Part shown: piece by piece, positions 1 through 8,788 of the stretch
How positions within the stretch are numbered: the stretch's first letter is position 1
Layout: every line of letters starts with the position of its first letter
NCBI GenBank assembly: GCA_015679605.1
Contig: JAAAVE010000384.1
Location: 1 to 18,203, forward strand
Direction: 5' to 3'
DNA length: 18,203 nucleotides
Source of the DNA: Podila epigama
Taxonomy: Eukaryota; Mortierellomycota; Mortierellomycetes; Mortierellales; Mortierellaceae
Position numbers and translations under genes: made by a program
The notes under the pieces: generated by a model
Told to the model about the DNA's origin: nothing
The model's input: only the letters and a program-made list of their open reading frames with translations
The model's database searches: none

Positions 1-3
1 TTG

Positions 4-568
4 CCCACTCAATTTTGTTCTTATCCATTGCCCACCTAAAATTTGGCTCTTATCCATTGCCAATAACATTGTCTATCTGTTGTCCCCCTTCGGATGCCCA
101 TTACTCACAAAACTCTCTTCACCTATTCTACCAGTAACCGATATTGTGAATAGCGGTGCTGTAAGGTGAATCTATTTTAACCCCAAGAAGCCGCGTGTAA
201 AAATGAAAAGACACCCAAAAAGGAGCAATCGTCATGCAACGATCGTAAAATTGATACTTTTTGCGCATGACGTGGTACCTCAACGATTGGTATTAATTAT
301 TAAGAACAATACAGTATGGTTTTACCACATCCGTGAACTTTGCATCGAAGGATTAGTAGGGGAAGAGCAAGACAAAGCTAGGTCATCTATCGCACCTCAC
401 CTTGACTACAGCACACATAGTCATTCAAATGGGCATCGAAACACGAATTGTCTGTACATTTTTCTGTGGGGGCAACCAAAATTTGGGTCACAAATTGTCT
501 GGACATCGAAATGTGCACGCGCAGCCTGGGAAAAGATAGGCAATGGATAAGAGCAAAATTTGGGTGGG
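4..568. mobile_element. Remnant of a TIR-bearing DNA transposon or MITE
   Basis: Two head-to-tail copies of a ~28-bp unit lie at 4-30 and 31-59 (core TCTTATCCATTG, preceded by CCCACYYAAAATTT-like sequence). An inverted copy lies at 539-568, starting GGCAATGGATAAGAG and ending GGGTGGG, with roughly three differences in 30 positions from either left copy. Inverted similarity continues inside: GGATGCCCATT at about 93-103 is matched in reverse orientation by AATGGGCATC at about 428-437. This is what terminal and subterminal inverted repeats of a non-autonomous element look like. No transposase is visible. The left boundary may lie outside the window, so no target-site duplication can be assigned. 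The 115-codon reading frame at 203-550 lies wholly within the element and matches no family I know. Confidence 0.55.
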
Positions 569-850
569 TTCAGATTCAGTTGTTCGTGGAATTGCACATG
601 CGGATTGAGGACTAAGCCCATTTTTCACCATTGTTTTCTTTTCTTTTTTCCGCCCCACACTTCCTTGCATACATTATTTGTTCATCCTCGTATTTTGATG
701 CTTCTATCACACAGGATCATGGCAGACTGTGAGATATGTCGTTTGTCTTTTGTTCGCGGAATTTGGCACGTCAATAGTCAAGCAATGTTGGACGTAGAAG
801 TCTAGATCATGGGCATTTTGCATGTCCCTTCTTTCTTTCACTCTGCTGTG

Positions 851-899
851 TCCTTCCCTCCTTCCCTCCCTTCTTCCTTCCCTCCTTCCCTTTCTCTCC
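851..899. repeat. Pyrimidine-only CCTTCCCT tract
   Basis: About 49 bases of nearly pure C/T on the + strand, built from CCTTCCCTCCTT-like units with mirror symmetry. Such tracts can form H-DNA and often act as promoter elements, but no neighbouring start site shows that here. Confidence 0.7.
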
Positions 900-1320
900 A
901 GTATTACAACAGCCCAAGGCTTTTTTCCCTCCTTTCTCCCACTTCTCTCCGTTAAGCCCAGTGCCCTGCTCCGCCGATTCTAGTTTTCTTGCGGGCTGAT
1001 GAGGCACCTTGTTGGGAACAATGCTTTTTTATTTTTCATACTTTTTTTTTAATGTGTAATGCTGTGTCAGCAGGACGTCAGCCAATTTCCCATCATCTGT
1101 GGACTTGATTGTGGCAGTGCGTGAGGATGTGTCATATGAAGTAACTTGTCACACAATTGCAATTTGTGAAAGGCTTTTGGAAGAGTTGCTGTGCAAAATT
1201 TCCTTTCTGGGGTGAATTGTTTGCTAACACAGTCAGAAGCGCTTATACCTGGGATTGATCTGTAGTTTTGAATGGGTTGGATGCTGCCGTTTCGTGCTGG
1301 ATGGAGCTATCAAGTGTGTA

Positions 1321-1352
1321 TGTGAGTGAGTGAGTGAGTGTGTGTGAGTGAG
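1321..1352. repeat. GTGA microsatellite
   Basis: Tandem GTGA units interrupted by a short GTGTGT run. It is non-coding. Confidence 0.75.
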
Positions 1353-2937
1353 CAAGAGAGAAAGCGCTAGAATGAGGAAGAGGTGGAGGGACGGGGTTGC
1401 CATAACGAGGACACAATACAGCCCACTCGGCACAAAAAGGGAAAAAAATCGAGTGACGGGTCATGGCTTGATGTGGTCTATCTTGAACAGCCCAAGTCGA
1501 TGCATTGCTGCAGCCATGTCCATGTCCATGTACATGCCATCCTTCACCTTCATCCACCCCTCCGAGGAGATTTCCCTTCACCATAGCGTCTTTTGGTGTC
1601 ACATCGCCTCACATCCTTATGTTATCGTGGTTGTCTTTGGCTTTCACTTTTCATTTCTCTAAACATTGTTTTTATCCCGAATGTTCTTCATTCATTGTCC
1701 ATTTGCCTCTCCGAACAAATATATTGTAAACTTGTAGTGATCCCTCTCACTGCTTGTGTATCCTCGATGTGCATTAATGTCCGGTTATTTCTTCTCGTCT
1801 TCGTATATGTCAGGATTTCACGCGGTCATGCCATTGTGATGGATATATACTGTTGTACTGTTGGGCCACCCGGCTTTGATGAATGGATTGCCCGATGAAC
1901 GCACTCACAATTCACACAAACACATTTGCACTTGTATCTCAGCCTTGTCAATTTTTCCCAGTCTCTCTCTTTTTTTTTAAGCTTATGTCGGTGTGGCACT
2001 TGCTCAGCCCATTTCCACGTTTTGAAATAAAAAGCACATGCAACGGACACTTTTTTCTTCGTTGCATTCACACCATTGTTCCCATCTCGTTGGCCACTTC
2101 CCCATACTCAATCATCATCTTTCGACCCCTCGAACCCCGTACCATCCTTCGAGGCACAACATTGGCAGAGTAGTCTTTTACGCAAAGGTACTAGGCAGCT
2201 ACATCTTTCTCCAATTTACTTCCGTGAGGTATGCGCATTTCTTGGTTTGAATTTTCAATTGAATGATTTTCTGACAAGTGGTACAAAAAAAAATTGGCGC
2301 ACAACACGTTTGGTCAATGTCTGTTGTCATGGTTGCCATGTTCATGGATTATGCGCATCCTCTACGCAGTTTTCTCCATGTTGTTTCTTTCAAACATTTA
2401 CACAACGACTATTCTGTCAAGAGCTCTTCTTCACCCGATTAGGAAGCGACAAGTGTTTGAGCAAATGCATCTTTATACAACAATGCTCATCCACTTTTTT
2501 TTTGTTTCTTTTCTTGGCGCATTCGCCCAAACAGGTTCATCCTACAAATAGTCAATCGATTTCCCGCCCAAAAAAGAAGAAAAAAAGACAAAAAAACAAA
2601 GGTCAATAACTTGGTTGTCTTCATCCAGTGTGCTCGTTGTTGACCTTCCGGGAAATACTCCGATCTCTAAATCATGGTAATGTATTAACCGTGTCCAACC
2701 ATACCACCTTTAAAAATGCAACATAAAGACAGGCAGGGTCCATTTTCTTTGATGGCATTCCCATCTCAAAGCAAGCAGGAAAGAAATAAAATCTATAAAC
2801 TCACCTACTTCGTTCTCCAGAAATTGTGCTGATTTCATCTTAGCCATCCTTCAAAGTCAAATTCTTTCTGCCCATTCTATTTGACCCAAAGCTACACGTT
2901 TATGAACAACCATTCTCCGTAAGAACCACATTCGTTA

Positions 2938-2969
2938 TCACCACCACCACCACCACCACCACCTCCACC
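2938..2969. repeat. CAC trinucleotide repeat
   Basis: About nine CAC/CCA units on the + strand, around 120 bases before the zinc-finger start codon and so probably in its 5' leader. No long frame joins it to the downstream protein: the ATG at 2901 stops after six codons, and there is no in-frame ATG between the repeat and 3092. Confidence 0.7.
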
Positions 2970-3091
2970 ACGGCAACAGCAATCACACCAACTTCAAGAG
3001 CGAATTCGATTGGCAGCGGCATCTCTTCCTCCCTGTCCACCCAATCAACCATTCACCCGCGCTTGCAAAAGGCGAAATTTTGTACAACGAA

Positions 3092-5704
3092 ATGCCAGAG
3101 ACTAAAAAATCCCGCCCGCCTCTGCTTGTGGAAGACGTCTACATGCTCAATGTGATGCAGACTTTGGACATACATACCTCTCCGGATCCCACGTCCTCCA
3201 ACACAAATGTCGGTACAGAATCAACCCCTGAAAGCCACTCGACAGTGTCAACTCAGGCAACTGAAGATGCTTTCACACTTTCGTCCATGGTTCTGGATGA
3301 CTTTCCGGTATGTGTGGTACAATGTGAGAGGTTCAATGATTTTTTGATCGAGGCTCAGAGTGGTTGGCTAGTTATTGCTAAGCAATTTGTAATTTCGCTG
3401 CTCATTCTCATTTTTGGAGAGAGCGATTTTGGGGCAATGGAGTACAGTGGCAGAGCATCAGAGCATGTTTGCGCCGCAAAAAAATATCGTTCTCCCACAG
3501 CCCACCTTTGCAACAGCCACTCTTTCCACTTTTGTCAAAAAGTTGAAAAACGATCTGCTAAGAAAAAAAGCTCTTCAGTGATAAATGATGACTCGTCAAT
3601 ACTTACCAAAAACAAACAACAAAACAACTCTCCCAATTGCTATTCCTATTCCCTCCACTTGGGCTCTATTTCTTCTATACTTCAGCTTCAACACAACAAC
3701 GCGCTCTTTACCGACGCCACAGCTCAACCAGCGCCGGTCCACAGCCCTCCCCAAAGGGCACCTGAACAGCCCCCTTCCATCGTCTCTTCGTCAATGTCCT
3801 TGAACCTATCAAGTCCGCCCATGTCAACCAGTAACCTGTCCTCCCCGACCTCAATGGCTCTGGACAGCCCCATAGTGCCGCCTCCAATACCACTCATACC
3901 TTCCTATCCACATCTAAAGACGGCTAAACTTCTAGCCTCACGCAACATCAAGAACAGTACCGAATTCTTTCTCGACTCTGGGATTGCTAGTGCTGCGGAG
4001 GGAGAGTCACCCCCCGCCTGGTTCTGGGATGCCTACCGCCGAGCATCGATTGCCGCGGTTGATTCACTTCGACAGGAGCAAAAGAATCAACAACGACTCT
4101 TGATTGAGCAGCAGCTTCAGATTGAGTTAATGAAGCAGCAATTACTCCAGGAGCGCATGTTAAATCAGCAGAACAGACACACAAGTGGTAGCACTCAGGA
4201 GTATTCATTGGGTTGGTCAACTCCTCCACTTTCTGCACCAGGCCTCGAACTTCCAACAACATTCCCGACTTCACCTGCGCTTGCATCATCACATGGCACA
4301 ATGTCTGGGAAGAGAAGCGACAGTCTCTTTATCGGCCACGATGTTATTACCCGAAGCAGGTCTCACGGCAAATCCACCTCGGGCAGCAAAAAGGGGTCCG
4401 GCTCAATTGCACGCTCCAAATCGGCCATGGGCAGGTCCTCTGGCCGTCGATTGTCCATATCATCGGACAGGAGTAGAGCTGGCACTAGAGCGTCTTCACC
4501 TCGCAACGGCTTTCTTGCAGCAACATCGTTTGACCACGCAAGCCATCTCAACTTGCTCAAAGGCACCATGAATACCGGTGATTCGTCGCTTGACCATCAA
4601 CCTGTCGCCTCAACATCATCAGCATCAGCATCTTCCCTTTCCATGAGTTTGTCCAGCCAGATATTGCTAGGCTCGGATAGTCTTTTGGCCAATATGGACC
4701 TGTCAACATTGCTTTCTGCTGATTTTCTTGAAAGTGGCTATGACCTTGGTCATCATCTTGAACTCGACCAGGATCATTCATCAAGCGCGTCTGATTCTGG
4801 TGGTTCAAGATCTCCTTCACCTTCCGCCTCTCCTTCATTGTCACCTAGGACAACGTCTGCATCATTAGACATCAGAGGCAACCATGACAATAACAACAGC
4901 AGCAATACCCATCCCAACCACCAAAACCATTCCAGCGCTCAGATAACGACACTCAAATGCCCTTACCACAACTGCACAAAATCCTTCACAAAGACATTTA
5001 ACCTCACTGCTCATCTCAAAACCCACGAGACACCAAAACCATTCCCCTGTCATCTATGCACCCGCGTTTTCTCTCGCAAACACGATCTGCAACGCCATAT
5101 CCGTGTCCACACAGGGTCTAAACCATATGTCTGCTTGAATCCTGCATGTCAAAAGGCGTTTGCGCGGACAGATGCTCTGTGCCGACATTATAAAGTAGAG
5201 GAGCAGTGTCGCCACGCCGTGATCCAAATCCAGAAAACCGAAAATGAGAGTCGTGAGCACGAGCAAGTGTTGACCAAGACCGGGCAGTCCGGCACGGTTC
5301 TCACAAGCAGTGGTAATGGCATTGCTAGTGGCGGTGGTAGCGGCGGTAGTCAAGGCGGTCAAGTTGGTCGAGATGATATCGTGTCTGCTACATCATCGTC
5401 ATTTGCTCCACCATCGACGACTGCAGAGTCAATTGACAAGACACAAGAGACTTCAAGTGGCAGGTGGCAGGAGTTTTTGATCCGCCAGTTGATGCACCAA
5501 GAAGCCCTCGTACAAGCACAAACTCAGGCACAAGTACAAGTCCAGGTGCAGAACAGTCTCCAACAACAGCAGCACCAACTTCCTGTGCAGGATGAATCAA
5601 TGCCACTGTCGCTATCGCTGTCACGGTCACATCAGGAGCAACAGGCACCACGGCCAACACCTCAACAACACCAAGACCTTGATAAAGTCTTTCACAATGC
5701 ATAG
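3092..5704 (+). CDS. Crz1-like C2H2 zinc-finger transcription factor
   Basis: Start is the ATG at 3092; the upstream in-frame TTG at 3080 is not a credible fungal start. Exons 3092-3307 and 3686-5704, intron 3308-3685 (GTATGT...TTCAG, phase 0), giving 744 residues. Three fingers near the C terminus (about residues 497-580): C-x4-C/H-x3-H, C-x2-C/H-x3-H, and a third finger C-x4-C whose second half reads FARTDALCRHYK and ends in a C instead of a second close H. The order FARTDAL-x-RH-(Y/F)-K after a TGSKPYVC linker is the arrangement of yeast Crz1, the calcineurin-activated factor. The rest is Ser/Pro/Gln-rich: an acidic N-terminal stretch, a coiled Gln/Leu helix around residues 210-245, an SRSPSPSASPSLSPR stretch before the fingers, and a Gln-rich tail. 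I see no clear PxIxIT calcineurin dock, so calcineurin control is family inference only. Another three-finger regulator (Ace2/Swi5 class) is the alternative. Confidence 0.85.
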   Translation: MPETKKSRPPLLVEDVYMLNVMQTLDIHTSPDPTSSNTNVGTESTPESHSTVSTQATEDAFTLSSMVLDDFPVCVVQCERFNDFLIEAQSGWLVIAKQFVISLLILIFGESDFGAMEYSGRASEHVCAAKKYRSPTAHLCNSHSFHFCQKVEKRSAKKKSSSVINDDSSILTKNKQQNNSPNCYSYSLHLGSISSILQLQHNNALFTDATAQPAPVHSPPQRAPEQPPSIVSSSMSLNLSSPPMSTSNLSSPTSMALDSPIVPPPIPLIPSYPHLKTAKLLASRNIKNSTEFFLDSGIASAAEGESPPAWFWDAYRRASIAAVDSLRQEQKNQQRLLIEQQLQIELMKQQLLQERMLNQQNRHTSGSTQEYSLGWSTPPLSAPGLELPTTFPTSPALASSHGTMSGKRSDSLFIGHDVITRSRSHGKSTSGSKKGSGSIARSKSAMGRSSGRRLSISSDRSRAGTRASSPRNGFLAATSFDHASHLNLLKGTMNTGDSSLDHQPVASTSSASASSLSMSLSSQILLGSDSLLANMDLSTLLSADFLESGYDLGHHLELDQDHSSSASDSGGSRSPSPSASPSLSPRTTSASLDIRGNHDNNNSSNTHPNHQNHSSAQITTLKCPYHNCTKSFTKTFNLTAHLKTHETPKPFPCHLCTRVFSRKHDLQRHIRVHTGSKPYVCLNPACQKAFARTDALCRHYKVEEQCRHAVIQIQKTENESREHEQVLTKTGQSGTVLTSSGNGIASGGGSGGSQGGQVGRDDIVSATSSSFAPPSTTAESIDKTQETSSGRWQEFLIRQLMHQEALVQAQTQAQVQVQVQNSLQQQQHQLPVQDESMPLSLSLSRSHQEQQAPRPTPQQHQDLDKVFHNA
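3308..3685 (+). other. Intron of the zinc-finger gene, 3n long and free of in-frame stops
   Basis: Donor GTATGT after codon CCG, acceptor TATACTTCAG before CTT. The 378 bases equal 126 codons, and the upstream frame runs through without a stop. The translated stretch has none of the Ser/Pro/Gln bias of the flanking exons and contains a hydrophobic run unlike a transcription factor, so it reads as an intron. Retention would nonetheless give an intact 870-residue protein. An alternative acceptor (GCCACAG, just downstream) would remove slightly more. Confidence 0.65.
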
Positions 5705-5736
5705 TTGTACGTGTATTTGACACAGTTCATTCAGAC

Positions 5737-5742
5737 ATTAAA
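5737..5742 (+). terminator. Poly(A)-signal-like ATTAAA of the zinc-finger gene
   Basis: ATTAAA lies 33 bases after the TAG stop and is followed by an A-rich run. The opposing ligase gene ends only 26 bases further on, so the two 3' untranslated regions almost certainly overlap. Confidence 0.4.
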
Positions 5743-5767
5743 CAGAAAAAAAAATGGCAGCATATCT

Positions 5768-8546
5768 TTACAACTGTCGCGGTCCTGCATCATAAATCGC
5801 CTTGACAGTCGGAAACCGCAAACTCCACACACCATTATCCACTGCATCATCGTTTGTGTCAGAACTACTTACTTGTCCGTCTCTGTCACCATCTCCGTCA
5901 CCATTTCCATTTTTCGTGTTCGCCTTGGATGCAACCGTCCGACTCTCTTCAAAGTACTGGACCGTGATCGTCTTGCCAAGGATCAAGCTAGGATCTTTGC
6001 CGAACCGGATCCTGTCTTGAACTGAAAAGCCTGATCCAACCCGAACACGGTTCCCACGATGGAGTACCACCACATTCGTCAGCAGATTGTCCCGCTCCTG
6101 GTATTCACCTTGAAAAGGTACACGCATCCTCCCTACCATTACTTGCTCAACTTTGAATTCAGAGTCTTGGAATTGCTTGATCTTTAGCAGGTTGCGACTA
6201 TTGGAAACACAATAAAAAAATGAATAAATAACAATACAATAACAATACAATAACAATACAATAACAATACAATAGCGATACAATAAAATACAACACAGAA
6301 AGATATGAAAGAAAAACAAACATGAGATATATGTACCTGCGCTTGCCTTCATATCCTACATCCCTGCGTATCATAACGCCTTCCCATCCACGCTCAAGTC
6401 CAAGACTCACAAGAGTCTCCAAATCCGCAAAGGATTCGAGCTTTTGTTGGGTCAGCACCCGCACCTGCTGACGTGCCTGTTGAACAGCCTCGATAGACCC
6501 ATCAAGCCGGGTCTCTTCATTACCGCTGTCAATGAGAGGTGCATCTCCTATAGCTCTCTGGATACCTCGGATCCGTTCTGAAAATATCCGAGTGCCTGTC
6601 CTTTCCTCGAACTCTTTCTCAGTCAAACAGTCAAATATACAATACACCATGCGCTTGCTATCAGGTGGTGACATCCACTCTGAGGTTCTCCACGCATTGC
6701 TTGAATCCGATAGACCACCTTCGGCTGAATCTGTCTCAGGGTCTGTTCTTGTTCCTATGTTGGTACTTTGATGCCCTTTTGGTGTCGCTACATTATCATC
6801 ATCTTCTTCTTCAGGTACGACCATACTCCGTCGAGCAAGACTGACTGCCGAGGTGAAATCCTCTCGACCAAGGTCATTCACTTCCATGACCGTCATACTG
6901 CTGCCCTCTGATTCTTGACCTGTTGTTATACCACCCACACTCGAAAACACACAAATCTCACCATCCAAAACTATGGCTTCGTGTCCTTCTCCTCCTACTA
7001 ACCTTTCTTTGCGTTTTTCAAAAATGGCCCTTTCAAAAAACCGTTTACGCTGTTCTTCATCCCGACCGACCAAAGTCCGGATAGCCTCTTGTATATCGTT
7101 CAAACTTTCAAAAGCTCTACCAGTCCTCGAGAGTGTCTTTATCTCTCCAGTAGGTCGATCGATATGGATCAAACACCGTACTCCATCCAGCTTGCGAGAA
7201 CCAAACCATCCTCCTCCAGTTTTAGCTCCAGAACTCGAGCAAGAAGATTCAGACAATGCAGATTCGATTCTATCCTCGACCTTACCCTTGCCTTTACCCG
7301 TAGCCTTGTCATCTTTACTCTTTGACGGTTTCTTCCCCTTCTTGTTAGTACCCTTCTCCGTCACACCACTACCCGCAACACCTTCTCTTACACCTTCGTC
7401 TTTGGAACCCTCAAAGAGCAGTCGCGCATCATCCAAACTCAACAGACTTTGTCCAAGCGCCACATGGAACTCTGATATCAAACCGGGATACACCTTTTGG
7501 AGCATGCCAATACTGCATCCCGTCTTGAGATTCTTATCCAAGATCTTGAACAGTAGTTTTGACCGCGGTGTGGCAAACAATGTCTCAAGGCGTTCTTCCA
7601 TGGACAATGATAATGACAATGACGATGACGATGACACAGAATGGCAGAAACGAACCATGAGCACAAGAATCGCGTCGAGAGCGCTGTGTCCTGTGATGGT
7701 GCGCGATGACAACGCTGTCAACAGCTCTGGCAAGGTATCATAAACATGGCCCATATATCTTGCTCTCGTCTTTTCATGATTACTCTGGTACTCAAAGTAA
7801 TCCAGAAAGGAGAGTGTCGATACCGTAGACAGTGGTGACGACGCGTGTGCGGGTTCCGTCATCACCTCGTCCCGTTGACGCGCCCTTTGTTGCGCATATT
7901 TGATGAGGTAATTGGATTTGACATAAAATTGAATCTGAGGGTCGTACACCCATGCAAGCAAAGGTGCCTGTGCTGGACTCTGCGCGAGAATCTCCCGTTT
8001 GGCTGAAGACGAGTTGGTTGTAAGAAGGCGATCGACAAGACTCTGTAACTGGTCCAATGATTCGCCTGGTGGTAGCGGTGATGGTGATGATGATGGTGGT
8101 GATGGCACTGTGGGTGACGAGGCTGTCAGTGCCGACTCTTGTCCTTTGCTTAACGTTACTCCAGCCGTCCTAGTCTCCGCCGCAGTAGTGGTCTTTTTCG
8201 TTCGTGTCGCTCGTTTCGACGTGACATTGTGTGCTTTGTTATTGGTCAATGTGTTTGAAGATGTCTCCTTTGTAGGCTTCTTGGACTTTACACGTGTCGA
8301 AAACTGTCGAGTAAGGTTTAGACGCTGTAGCCATGGTTCTGTCATGCTCGTCACTGAGTTATTTTTACTGCAGTAGTAGTAGTGGTGGTGGTGGTGGCGG
8401 TAGTTCGCTTGAAAATTGGTGGCGATACCACCACCTTGCCAAACAGCATTCCCTCGCAAACTGGTTTGCCGGAAGAGACGGCCTTGACTCGAGCAAATGA
8501 CATGAATACAAGAAATACTTTTCGATGAAGAACGCATTCCTGCCAT
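5768..8546 (-). CDS. ATP-dependent DNA ligase, T4-like type, probably mitochondrial
   Basis: Exons (-) 8546-6337 and 6197-5768, intron 6336-6198 (GTACAT...AATAG); the join makes GYEGKRSRNLLKIKQF, restoring motif V. Product 879 residues. Nucleotidyltransferase motifs in order: I SRKLDGVR with adenylated Lys at about 452; III VLDGEI at about 527; IIIa MVYCIFDCL; IV EGVMIRR at about 722; V LLKIKQF at about 740; then an OB-fold-like C-terminal region. Upstream, about residues 330-355, LDKNLKTG followed by KVYPGLI resembles the DNA-binding domain of phage T4 ligase rather than eukaryotic Lig1 or Lig4. Ligases seal nicks with ATP via a Lys-AMP intermediate. The first ~100 residues are rich in Arg/Ser and lack acids, like a presequence; MTEPWLQRLNLTRQFST at the in-frame ATG 8345 (residue 68) is an alternative start that also looks like a targeting peptide. 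Low-complexity inserts occur at SVSSSSSLSLSLS (DNA-binding region) and between motifs III and IIIa. Mitochondrial location is inferred. Confidence 0.88.
6227..6281. repeat. 11-bp tandem repeat in the ligase intron
   Basis: Five head-to-tail units of AATAACAATAC (the fifth is AATAGCGATAC), followed by a degenerate sixth. It fills much of the 139-bp intron; on the transcribed strand it reads as a T-rich GTATTGTTATT array between donor and acceptor. Confidence 0.85.
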
Positions 8547-8640
8547 TGCTTTGTCCTGGGCGATTTTTTTGGCGAAGTGTTGAGAGCAAAAAGGACCGAA
8601 AAAAAAGGGATGGACGAACAGACGAACATTTGAGACATGT

Positions 8641-8657
8641 CCACTTGCTACAAGTGG
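8641..8657. promoter_or_regulatory. Perfect inverted repeat CCACTTG-CTA-CAAGTGG
   Basis: Seven-base arms with a three-base centre, in the 242-bp spacer between the divergent start codons of the ligase and COX7C. Each arm contains a CANNTG half (CACTTG/CAAGTG). A dimeric regulator site is the simplest reading. Which protein binds is unknown. Confidence 0.5.
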
Positions 8658-8660
8658 GAA

Positions 8661-8686
8661 TCCGAAGATCACGTGATATATTCGGA
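8661..8686. promoter_or_regulatory. Palindrome with CACGTG core in the divergent promoter
   Basis: TCCGAA at 8661-8666 and its inverse TTCGGA at 8681-8686 flank the perfect 10-base palindrome ATCACGTGAT at 8668-8677. TCACGTGA is the classical site of bHLH factors of the Cbf1/USF class; Cbf1 is known to act on sulfur and respiratory genes in yeasts. The site lies 103 bases before the COX7C ATG and 122 bases before the ligase ATG, so it could serve both genes. Confidence 0.6.
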
Positions 8687-8788
8687 GGAAAAGGGGGAGG
8701 GAATGCTATTATTTTTTTATTTTCGCTAAAATCATTTAATCTCTTTTGATCAAAACAACACACATTTTCATCAAATTTTTTAATCACA

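Larger units (their letters stand above)
569..3091. other. Long non-coding stretch upstream of the zinc-finger gene
   Basis: No reading frame here has a recognisable domain or plausible composition; the frames are short, overlap on both strands and follow the local base skew. It holds several simple repeats (pyrimidine tract 851-899, GTGA repeat 1321-1352, CCATGT repeat 1514-1532, CAC repeat 2938-2969), but I see no tRNA, rRNA or transposon protein. The 3' end, from about 2700, probably contains the promoter and 5' untranslated leader of the zinc-finger gene that starts at 3092. A short upstream frame starts at 2901 (ATG AAC AAC CAT TCT CCG TAA, six codons) and could act as a uORF if the leader reaches that far. 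Confidence 0.5.

Noticed and set aside
4-59. Two tandem 28-bp units as a possible CRISPR-type array
   Set aside because: There are no unique spacers, the genome is eukaryotic, and an inverted copy at 539-568 fits transposon ends instead.
203-550. 115-codon reading frame starting with ATG
   Set aside because: It lies inside the inverted-repeat element and ends within the right repeat; composition and sequence match no family I know.
1348-2609. Series of Ser/His/Phe-rich frames on both strands
   Set aside because: They come from microsatellites and pyrimidine-rich sequence, overlap each other and contain no recognisable motif.
6973-7743. 256-codon open frame antisense to the ligase
   Set aside because: It is the shadow of a strongly coding ligase exon on the other strand; it has no motif of its own and Ser/Pro-rich composition mirrored from the ligase codons.
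8547-8672. N-terminal extension of the ligase to 8672
   Set aside because: The frame opens with GTG, not ATG, and would cover the palindromic divergent promoter. ATG 8546 is the first proper start.
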